Made by a program: the position numbers and the translations under genes. 64,000 nt of DNA. Origin: Acinetobacter pseudolwoffii. GTDB taxonomy: Bacteria; Pseudomonadota; Gammaproteobacteria; Pseudomonadales; Moraxellaceae. Positions 57,624-64,000 of this stretch are shown piece by piece (the first letter of the stretch is position 1; every line of letters starts with the position of its first letter). The stretch lies in the NCBI RefSeq assembly GCF_002803605.1, contig NZ_PHRG01000002.1, positions 388,619-452,618 on the forward strand, in the 5' to 3' direction. The notes below the pieces were generated by a model. That model was not told the origin of the DNA, made no database searches, and saw only the letters and a list, made by a program, of their open reading frames with translations.

Positions 57624-60461
57624 ATGAGCGTAATCACTTCAACTCCTGGTCAACTTCAGGTGATTAAACGCACCGGTGATGTTGCCGCTTTTGATGCAGA
57701 AAAAATTTCTGTCGCAATTGGTAAAGCGTTTTTGGCGGTTGAAGGCCAGCAAAGCGCTGACTCGAGCCGGATCCATGATCGTATCGAGCAACTGACGGAA
57801 ATGGTACTGAATACCTTTAAACGTCGTTTACCTTCTGGCGGAACGATTCATATCGAAGAAATTCAAGACCAAGTTGAACTTGCGCTAATGCGTACGGGCG
57901 AACAGAAAGTTGCACGCTCTTATGTCATTTACCGTGAACAACGTTCTGAAGCACGTAAACAGTTAGGTGCACACCATCACCCGACCCTGCAAATTACCGA
58001 TGCTGAAGGCCAACTTAAGCCACTTGATTTAAGTGCTTTAACTGCGCATGTTACTAAAGCAGCAGAAGACCTTGAAGGAATTGATGTACAAGCCATTGTC
58101 GATGAGACCGTGAAAAACCTGTACAACGGTGTAAAAGAGTCTGACATCTCTACCACCATGATGATGGCGACCCGTACCCGGATCGAGCAAGAGCCGAACT
58201 ACACCTATGTGACCGCACGTTTGTTGCGTGATGATCTGGTGGCGACTGGTTTGAAATTCCTGGGTCTGCCTACGGATACGCATGAAGGTGAAGCACTTGA
58301 AACTTTCCTGAAAAAAGGGATTGAGCTTGAGCTTATTTCACCAGAACTGCTTAACTTTGATCTGGCGAAACTGGCAGCAGCGATTCAACCAGAACGCTCA
58401 AACCAGTTTACCTACCTAGGTCTACAGACTTTATTTGACCGCTACTTCATCCATTCCGATGGCGTACGTTTCGAATTGCCGCAATTGTTCTTTATGCGTG
58501 TATCTATGGGCTTGTCGCTCAATGAAGAAAACCGTGAAGAACGTGCCATCGAGTTCTATAACTTGTTGTCTAGCTTCGACTATATGGCATCGACGCCTAC
58601 CCTGTTTAACTCAGGTACGCTTCGTCCACAATTGTCGAGCTGCTACTTAACCACCATTGATGATGACCTGTATGATATTTATGGCGCAATGCGTGATAAC
58701 GCCATGCTGTCTAAATGGGCAGGCGGTTTGGGTAACGACTGGACACCAGTGCGTGCTTTAAACTCTTACATCAAAGGCACCAATGGTAAGTCGCAAGGTG
58801 TAGTTCCATTCCTTAAAGTCGCGAACGATACGGCTGTTGCGGTCAACCAAGGTGGCAAGCGTAAAGGTGCAGTTTGTGCATATCTTGAAACCTGGCACCT
58901 GGACATTGAAGAATTCCTGGAACTTCGTAAAAACACCGGTGATGACCGTCGTCGTACCCACGACATGAACACAGCGAACTGGGTTCCTGACCTGTTCATG
59001 CAACGTGTATTCGAAGATGCGGAATGGACATTGTTCACACCTTCTGAAACCCCAGATCTACATGATTTGACCGGTGCAGAATTCGCTGAGCGTTATGCTT
59101 ACTACGAAGGTATTGCCAAAGAAACAAATATGCTGCACAAGAAAATCCGTGCAAAAGATTTGTGGCGCAAAATGCTGTCGATGTTGTTTGAAACTGGTCA
59201 CCCGTGGATCACCTTCAAAGACGTATGTAACTTACGCTCACCACAGCAACACGTTGGTGTAGTGCATTCTTCTAACTTGTGTACCGAAATTACGTTGAAC
59301 ACCAGCAAAGAAGAAATCGCGGTATGTAACTTAGGTTCGATCAACCTGGTTCAACACGTGCAAGGCGGTGTACTGGATCGCGAAAAACTGGCACGTACAG
59401 TAAAAACTGCTGTGCGTATGCTCGACAACGTGATTGACATCAACTACTACGCTGTTCCACAAGCACGTAATTCAAACCTGAAACATCGTCCAGTCGGTAT
59501 GGGTATCATGGGCTTCCAGGATGCTTTATACGAAATGAATCTGGCCTATGGTTCTGATGCTGCGGTTGAGTTTGCTGATGAATCAATGGAAGTGATTTCT
59601 TACTACGCGATTTCAACGTCAAGTGACCTTGCTGTTGAACGTGGTACCTATGAGACATTTAAAGGTTCATTGTGGGATCAGGGTATTTTACCAATCGACT
59701 CACTGGATCTGGTTGCGAAAACACGTCCTGAACGTATGTTCGAAGTAGACCGCACTCAACGTTTGGATTGGGACACTTTACGTGCCAAAGTTCAAAAAGA
59801 CGGTATGCGTAACTCAAACGTGATGGCAATTGCTCCGACTGCAACGATTTCTAACATTTGTGGCGTGTCTCAATCGATTGAGCCTACTTTCCAGAACTTG
59901 TATGTGAAATCGAATCTGTCTGGCGAGTTCACCGTGATTAACCCGTACCTGGTACGTGCGTTGAAAGAACGTGACCTTTGGGATGCAGTAATGGTCAACG
60001 ACCTGAAACATTTCGAAGGCTCTGTACAGAAGATTTCCCGTATTCCTGAAGAGCTTAAAGCCATCTTCGCGACTGCATTTGAAGTAGATACACGTTGGAT
60101 CGTAGATGCTGCATCACGCCGTCAAAAATGGATCGATCAGGCTCAGTCTCTGAACCTTTACATCGCTGGTGCAAATGGTAAAAAACTGGACATCACCTAT
60201 AAGATGGCCTGGTTACGTGGTCTTAAAACCACTTATTACCTACGTGCATTGGGTGCGACTTCTGCTGAGAAATCGACTATTAATACTGGCGCCTTGAATG
60301 CGGTTAAAGCAACCACGGTTGCTGCTCCTGCTGCGGCAGTTGCTCCGGTGGTTGAAGCGAAAAAACCTGAAGTTCCTGCAGAGGAAGATGGTTTTGCGCA
60401 AGCAGCACCAGTGCCAATGGCATGTTCAATTGACAATCCTGATTGTGAGGCTTGTCAGTAA
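57624..60461 (+). CDS. nrdA: Class Ia ribonucleotide reductase, alpha subunit
   Basis: Reduces ribonucleoside diphosphates to deoxy forms with NrdB. 945 residues, longer than E. coli NrdA (761). An ATP-cone near the N-terminus starts VIKRTGDVAAFDAEKISVAI. C340 (SSCYL) and C568 (AVCNLG) form the redox pair, and N551, C553 and E555 (NLCTE) are the active-site triad. The C-terminus is an Ala/Pro/Val-rich linker ending CEAC (C941, C944), the swinging dithiol. The upstream gap carries NrdR-like and DnaA boxes. nrdB follows after 801 bp rather than directly, an unusual distance filled by small ORFs, a repeat and a likely RNA. Confidence 0.96.
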   Translation: MSVITSTPGQLQVIKRTGDVAAFDAEKISVAIGKAFLAVEGQQSADSSRIHDRIEQLTEMVLNTFKRRLPSGGTIHIEEIQDQVELALMRTGEQKVARSYVIYREQRSEARKQLGAHHHPTLQITDAEGQLKPLDLSALTAHVTKAAEDLEGIDVQAIVDETVKNLYNGVKESDISTTMMMATRTRIEQEPNYTYVTARLLRDDLVATGLKFLGLPTDTHEGEALETFLKKGIELELISPELLNFDLAKLAAAIQPERSNQFTYLGLQTLFDRYFIHSDGVRFELPQLFFMRVSMGLSLNEENREERAIEFYNLLSSFDYMASTPTLFNSGTLRPQLSSCYLTTIDDDLYDIYGAMRDNAMLSKWAGGLGNDWTPVRALNSYIKGTNGKSQGVVPFLKVANDTAVAVNQGGKRKGAVCAYLETWHLDIEEFLELRKNTGDDRRRTHDMNTANWVPDLFMQRVFEDAEWTLFTPSETPDLHDLTGAEFAERYAYYEGIAKETNMLHKKIRAKDLWRKMLSMLFETGHPWITFKDVCNLRSPQQHVGVVHSSNLCTEITLNTSKEEIAVCNLGSINLVQHVQGGVLDREKLARTVKTAVRMLDNVIDINYYAVPQARNSNLKHRPVGMGIMGFQDALYEMNLAYGSDAAVEFADESMEVISYYAISTSSDLAVERGTYETFKGSLWDQGILPIDSLDLVAKTRPERMFEVDRTQRLDWDTLRAKVQKDGMRNSNVMAIAPTATISNICGVSQSIEPTFQNLYVKSNLSGEFTVINPYLVRALKERDLWDAVMVNDLKHFEGSVQKISRIPEELKAIFATAFEVDTRWIVDAASRRQKWIDQAQSLNLYIAGANGKKLDITYKMAWLRGLKTTYYLRALGATSAEKSTINTGALNAVKATTVAAPAAAVAPVVEAKKPEVPAEEDGFAQAAPVPMACSIDNPDCEACQ

Positions 60462-60473
60462 GCTTTGCTTGAC

Positions 60474-60565
60474 CTCCCCTAACCCCTCCTAAAAGGAGGG
60501 GGATCACAGCCCATAATTTGAGATGTGAAAATCCCTCTTTCTTAAAGAGGGATTTAGGGGGATTC
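60474..60565. repeat. Paired palindromic repeat after nrdA
   Basis: Two palindromes lie side by side: ccctcct/aggaggg (60484-60500) and atccctcttt/aaagagggat (60531-60553), within a longer imperfect dyad (cccctaa...ttaggggg). It is REP-like, with resemblance to the element at 20147-20171. It starts 12 bases after the nrdA stop and may stabilise or end that transcript. Confidence 0.6.
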
Positions 60566-60625
60566 CAAGCTAACTGCGAAAAATCATAGGAGGTGCGGAT
60601 GTAAAAAGTAAATTTTAAGCAATAA

Positions 60626-60790
60626 AAAAATGGCCTATCACAAGTGACAGACCATTGATTTGAAAACCCAAGCTTTCAGAGGGTTAGCAACACTCTAGAA
60701 AGTAATAAAGGTAATCAGTGTTAAATTTTAGCGGACTTAACGCTGACTACTTTAGCAAAATTTAGAGTGTGAGTCACTCCTCTGAAAGTA
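60626..60790 (-). ncRNA. Candidate minus-strand small RNA with its own terminator
   Basis: On the minus strand, a terminator AATGGTCTGTCAC/GTGATAGGCCATT followed by seven T lies at about 60627-60658. Two of its pairs are G-U only in the minus transcript. Just before it is a nested stem: ctttcagagg (60673-60682) with cctctgaaag (60779-60788), acactcta (60690-60697) with tagagtgt (60763-60770), and a long inner stem 60706-60724 with 60737-60754. There is no minus-strand ORF. A GATACT at about 60788-60793 (minus) could be a -10 box, but the -35 is poor. The predicted RNA is about 165 nt. A C4-type or other Acinetobacter sRNA family is possible, untested. Confidence 0.5.
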
Positions 60791-60813
60791 TCTTTTCAAA
60801 AAAGGAGATGCTG

Positions 60814-60945
60814 ATGAGAGTAATGTGCTCATTGGATAAACCTGTAAGTGTTTGTGATTATTCCCGTTTTCGATTTAATCGTTGGGAAAAAGTACGTGCA
60901 CATTGCAGAAGTTATCCAAACCAAGCTCAATTAAGCCTATGGTAA
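60814..60945 (+). CDS. 43-residue basic protein between nrdA and nrdB
   Basis: Frame starting MRVMCSLDKPVSVCDYSRFR and ending QLSLW, 43 residues. It is preceded by AAAAAAGGAG at good spacing, a strong ribosome site. It is soluble and basic, with three Cys and two Trp. It lies just downstream of the structured region. It could be a real small protein or a leader peptide for the next frame. Function unknown. Confidence 0.5.
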   Translation: MRVMCSLDKPVSVCDYSRFRFNRWEKVRAHCRSYPNQAQLSLW

Positions 60946-60993
60946 AACTTGAGAGGCTGAAAAGCCTCTCAATTAAAAACAAAGGAAACCTCA

Positions 60994-61122
60994 ATGCCTC
61001 ATATGACCCACAACTACATGTTAGGACTTGCGGCATTGCTGATCTCCTTTGCTATTACCTTTTACGCACCACTTGCTTATTTCTGGTTCAAACTACGCCA
61101 GCAGCGTAAGCAAAATAAGTAG
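60994..61122 (+). CDS. 42-residue single-pass membrane protein between nrdA and nrdB
   Basis: Frame MPHMTHNYMLGLAALLISFA..., 42 residues. One hydrophobic helix (about 9-32, with FYAPLAYFWF at its end) is followed by a strongly basic tail (KLRQQRKQNK), so the C-terminus should face the cytoplasm. The ribosome site is AAAGGAAA. It lies 48 bases after the 43-residue frame, likely the same transcript. Function unknown. Confidence 0.6.
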   Translation: MPHMTHNYMLGLAALLISFAITFYAPLAYFWFKLRQQRKQNK

Positions 61123-61262
61123 TGAGGATAGTGCTGCTGTATAAATTCACAGCATTCATCGACAAAACTTAATTTTGCTTACACAAATTAAGCGTATAGT
61201 AAGACATCTCAGCCAAGCTGAATGTCTCATAAAAGATATAAAGCAACGTAGAGAGAATTGAT

Positions 61263-62546
61263 ATGTCTATCCTAAGTTGGGACGATTTCGAAGATGATTC
61301 GCAAAAACCGGCTGCTCCTGAACAGCAGCCTGCGCCCGTCGAGCCGCAAAAAGCGACTAATTCACAGATGGTATCTGATGCAGGCAACGCATCGCCGGAT
61401 GTGGCAGCTGCACAACCCCTTAGAGCCACTCAAAACCGAGGATCAAATCCAACCGATTCGCTGGCAAGAGCATCTGCTTCCCTAGAACAACTTGATGTTG
61501 CTCCAGGTCTGGAAGAGCTTGAAATGGGTGCACAGCGTGTACAGGTTGACGACAAGGCGATGATCAACTGTCGTGCCGACTTGAACCAGCTTGTTCCGTT
61601 CAAATACGAATGGGCTTGGCAAAAATATCTAGACGGTTGTGCCAACCACTGGATGCCGCAAGAAGTCAACATGAACCATGACATCGCACTTTGGAAATCT
61701 GAAAACGGCCTGACTGAAGATGAACGTACCATTGTCATGCGTTCACTCGGTTTCTTCTCGACTGCCGATTCACTGGTTGCAAACAACTTGGTATTGGCGA
61801 TTTACCGTCACATTACCAACCCTGAATGCCGTCAATACATCTTGCGTCAGGCATTTGAAGAAGCGATTCATACACACGCTTACCAGTATTGTATCGAATC
61901 GCTCGGTATGGATGAAGGCGAAGTCTTCAACATGTACCGCGAAGTTCCGTCAGTGGCACGTAAAGCAGCGTGGGGTCTGAAATATACCCAGTCTTTAAGT
62001 GATCCTACTTTCAAAACCGGTACACCTGAAAATGATCAAATCCTGCTGCGCAACCTGATCGCATTCTACTGTGTACTTGAAGGGATTTTCTTCTACTGCG
62101 GTTTCAGCCAGATCCTGTCGATGGGCCGGCGTAACAAGATGAATGGTGTTGCCGAGCAATTCCAGTACATTTTGCGTGATGAATCCATGCACCTGAACTT
62201 CGGTATTGATATGATTAACCAGATCAAGATCGAAAACCCGGGTCTATGGACAACCGAGTTCCAGGAAGAAATCATTCAGATGATTCTTGAAGGCACAATG
62301 CTGGAAATCGAATATGCACGTGACACGATGCCACGTGGTGTATTGGGTATGAATGCGGGCATGATGGAAGAATATCTGAAGTTTATTGCCAACCGTCGTC
62401 TGGCGCAGTTAGGCTTGCCTGAACAGTTCGCTGGTGTGAATAACCCGTTCCAGTGGATGTCGGAGATGATGGACTTGCGTAAAGAGAAGAATTTCTTTGA
62501 GACGCGTGTTACGGATTATCAGACCGGCGGTGCTTTAAGCTGGTAA
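61263..62546 (+). CDS. nrdB: Class Ia ribonucleotide reductase, beta subunit
   Basis: Supplies the di-iron tyrosyl radical to NrdA; 427 residues. The first 80 or so residues are a polar, Pro/Gln/Ala-rich extension not found in E. coli. The metal ligands appear as STADSL (Asp), [10 protein letters not shown] (Glu, His and the radical Tyr207), [10 protein letters not shown] (Glu) and DESMHLNFG (Glu, His). All are present, so it is a tyrosyl-radical (Ia) type rather than a Mn/Fe class Ic with Phe. It is followed by a terminator. Confidence 0.96.
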   Translation: MSILSWDDFEDDSQKPAAPEQQPAPVEPQKATNSQMVSDAGNASPDVAAAQPLRATQNRGSNPTDSLARASASLEQLDVAPGLEELEMGAQRVQVDDKAMINCRADLNQLVPFKYEWAWQKYLDGCANHWMPQEVNMNHDIALWKSENGLTEDERTIVMRSLGFFSTADSLVANNLVLAIYRHITNPECRQYILRQAFEEAIHTHAYQYCIESLGMDEGEVFNMYREVPSVARKAAWGLKYTQSLSDPTFKTGTPENDQILLRNLIAFYCVLEGIFFYCGFSQILSMGRRNKMNGVAEQFQYILRDESMHLNFGIDMINQIKIENPGLWTTEFQEEIIQMILEGTMLEIEYARDTMPRGVLGMNAGMMEEYLKFIANRRLAQLGLPEQFAGVNNPFQWMSEMMDLRKEKNFFETRVTDYQTGGALSW

Positions 62547-62570
62547 GTCAAAAAGAAAAAGTTTAGTGAA

Positions 62571-62596
62571 ATCCCGCCCCAGTAGCGGGATTTTTT
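62571..62596 (+). terminator. Terminator of nrdB
   Basis: The perfect stem atcccgc/gcgggat is followed by a run of six T. Confidence 0.9.
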
Positions 62597-62741
62597 ATAT
62601 GAAATATAGCCTATTCAATGCATAAAAAAACCGACCATCTACATTAAAAATATTATAAAAAATAAGTGCCTAAATATACTATTATGATATTCTCCACATG
62701 AATTTAAAAACAATTTATAAATTTAAACACAAAGAAAGAGG

Positions 62742-63356
62742 GTGAAAATGAAAGGGGTTATTTTAGATTATTCAGTGCAGCATAATGCTGGTGTGATTAG
62801 TGGCGACGACCAAAATCGGTACAATTTCACCGGTGCAGAATGGCGTGGACAGCACCCGCCTGCTCGTGGAGATCAAGTGGATTTCGATATCGATCCTACA
62901 GGGAATGCCATTCAAATTTTTACAGCATTAGGTCACAGCAATCCTGTACAAAATATTTCCAAGCAATTAGACAAAATTTCTGATCAGAATAAAGCTGAAG
63001 AACAATTCAATATGATTGATTGGTTTGTAAAGTGTTTAAAAAGTTATGCGACGTTTATAGGGCGTGCTCGTCGTAAAGAATTCTGGTTTTTTACCTTAGT
63101 CCAATTTATTTTATTAATTATTGCTCAAATTATTGATGCAGTCATTGGAACTGAGTTTGTACTTTATGCCTTAGTAGTTTTAGCGTTATTTATTCCAGGC
63201 TTAGCAGTAACGATACGTCGTTTACATGATATTAATAAATCCGGTTGGTGGCTTTTAATTGCACTTATCCCGCTTATTGGCAGTATTTTATTAATTATCT
63301 GGCTAGCAACAGAGACCAAACAAGAAACCAATGAATGGGGGCAGCCTGCCAAATAA
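62742..63356 (+). CDS. Cold-shock-like domain fused to DUF805 membrane domain
   Basis: 204 residues. The N-terminal 60 or so (LDYSVQHNAGVISGDDQNRY... GDQVDFDI) follow a cold-shock/OB pattern with weakened RNP motifs. A short linker is followed by a DUF805 domain: YATFIGRARRKEFWFFTLVQ, then three to four helices, with RRLHDINKSGWWLLIALIPL as its hallmark. The N-terminus and ribosome site are intact. It is convergent with a gene whose N-terminus is nearly identical but whose membrane part is different. Function unknown. Confidence 0.85.
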   Translation: MKMKGVILDYSVQHNAGVISGDDQNRYNFTGAEWRGQHPPARGDQVDFDIDPTGNAIQIFTALGHSNPVQNISKQLDKISDQNKAEEQFNMIDWFVKCLKSYATFIGRARRKEFWFFTLVQFILLIIAQIIDAVIGTEFVLYALVVLALFIPGLAVTIRRLHDINKSGWWLLIALIPLIGSILLIIWLATETKQETNEWGQPAK

Positions 63357-63806
63357 CTTGACCAAAAAGAAAGGGCGATATCGCCCTTTCTCTCAATGAA
63401 AACTTAACCATACTTTCGTGCAAAATCTTCATCAGAAGTACATAGGTACATAATAAACTCAATAAATGCAATGATTGCCGGAATAAATGTCCAGAAGAAA
63501 ATTAGATAGACAATTCCCCAACCGATACGACCTAGATAAAACTTATGTATACCAAATCCACCCAAGAAAAATGCGAGCAATGCCGCAACAATTCGATTTT
63601 TTTGCCCGACTTGATTGGTAAAGGGATTAGGAGCCGATACTAAATAAACGTCTTTGGCTTGTCCCTGCCCTAACACCTCAAAATCTACACGTTGTCCACG
63701 TGCTGGTAGCGCTTGGCCTCTCCATTCACTACCAGTAAATTGATAACGATTCTGATCATCCCCACTAATAATACCGGTATTATGCTGCACTGAATAATCT
63801 AAAATA
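62759..63806. repeat. 28-bp perfect inverted repeat shared by the two convergent genes
   Basis: A 28-base sequence at 62759-62786 recurs exactly, inverted, at 63779-63806. Both copies lie in the first codons of the flanking genes (LDYSVQHN). It marks recent duplication or gene conversion and could allow inversion of the roughly 1-kb segment between. Confidence 0.85.
63369..63390. terminator. Palindromic terminator between the convergent pair
   Basis: A perfect palindrome, gaaagggcgat/atcgccctttc, lies 12 bases after the plus-strand stop. On the minus strand it is followed by CTTTTT, so it works best leftward. Confidence 0.75.
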
Positions 63807-63817
63807 GATCCTTGCAT
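63404..63817 (-). CDS. Cold-shock-like domain fused to TM2 membrane domain
   Basis: 137 residues. The N-terminal 60 (LDYSVQHNTGIISGDDQNRYQ... GQRVDFEV) is closely related to the neighbouring gene's. The C-terminal part is a TM2 domain: KNRIVAALLAFFLGGFGIHK, then FYLGRIGWGIVYLIFF and a second helix pair, with the HKFYLG signature. A charged end (CTSDEDFARKYG) follows. The same input domain attached to two different membrane modules side by side suggests domain swapping. Function unknown. Confidence 0.85.
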   Translation of the reverse strand: MQGSILDYSVQHNTGIISGDDQNRYQFTGSEWRGQALPARGQRVDFEVLGQGQAKDVYLVSAPNPFTNQVGQKNRIVAALLAFFLGGFGIHKFYLGRIGWGIVYLIFFWTFIPAIIAFIEFIMYLCTSDEDFARKYG

Positions 63818-63960
63818 TATTATCTCTTTTTACGTGTTATTTACATGTTAAATTATAAGCATTCCACTATAGAAAAAATACTATATTTCAAATGACTATT
63901 GAAATAAAAAGATTTTCTATTTACTTACTTCTTCTCTACTTTAATTAAATATTATGAATA

Positions 63961-63994
63961 AAAAAACCGCCATTAATGGCGGTTTTTTTTTTTT
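63961..63994. terminator. Terminator at the right edge
   Basis: A perfect palindrome accgccatt-aatggcggt lies between an A run and a long T run. It belongs to a gene beyond the window or marks the end of the local intergenic region. Confidence 0.8.
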
Positions 63995-64000
63995 ATTATT

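Noticed and set aside
1..64000. CRISPR array, tRNA, rRNA, prophage or insertion sequence
   Set aside because: I searched by eye for regularly spaced repeats, cloverleaf patterns, transposase motifs and phage genes and found none. The repeated units seen are short palindromes without spacers.

Overview
The window is chromosomal DNA of a gamma-proteobacterium, almost certainly an Acinetobacter species. Three things point there: a complete nuo operon with a fused nuoCD gene lying next to a BfmRS two-component pair; the four-gene set of secreted FilA/DUF6160-like proteins; and the moderate, AT-leaning base composition with its A/T-flanked hairpin terminators. I see no tRNA, rRNA, CRISPR array, prophage or insertion sequence. 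The left edge falls at the start of an efflux operon, and the right edge in a terminator whose gene lies outside.

Layout. 1-4.3 kb: RND adaptor and permease. 4.3-6.0 kb: proS. 6.1-12.5 kb: a minus-strand operon of four paralogous secreted proteins that share a short motif just after the signal peptide. 12.7-17.8 kb, all minus strand: dcd, a LysE-type exporter, an Mrp-type Fe-S ATPase with a His/Cys-rich linker, a very polar Lys/Asp/Gln/Ser-rich protein preceded by a nested hairpin, and a protein with a HEPN-like R-x4-H motif. 18.0-20.1 kb: metG. 20.1-21.7 kb: an AT-rich insert with a dispersed repeat, a PIN-like protein and a 38-residue membrane peptide. 21.9-30.7 kb: mixed housekeeping and envelope genes (metallo-hydrolase, LysE exporter, PLP enzyme, YhiN-like flavoprotein, mechanosensitive channel) plus several small proteins. 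30.9-34.1 kb: gltIJKL, glutamate/aspartate uptake. 34.2-35.9 kb: a divergent ferredoxin-NADP reductase and LysR regulator pair. 35.9-37.7 kb: three cold-shock-domain paralogues, two of them membrane-linked. 37.8-38.4 kb: upp. 38.5-53.6 kb: nuoA-N, respiratory complex I. 54.2-57.1 kb: a small hypothetical gene and bfmS-bfmR. 57.6-62.5 kb: nrdA and nrdB, class Ia ribonucleotide reductase, with two tiny ORFs, a palindromic repeat and a probable minus-strand small RNA between them. 62.7-63.8 kb: two convergent membrane proteins sharing a cold-shock-like N-terminus.

How the parts fit. The core content is nucleotide and energy metabolism: dcd, upp and nrdAB supply nucleotides, nuo and gltIJKL supply energy and carbon/nitrogen, and proS and metG charge tRNAs. 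nrdA carries two NrdR-box-like elements 32 bp apart and a perfect DnaA box upstream, which fits cell-cycle and dNTP control. The less described parts are the secreted-protein operon, the PIN-like and HEPN-like proteins on either side of metG, the cold-shock/membrane fusions, the small proteins and the RNA candidate in the nrdA-nrdB gap.
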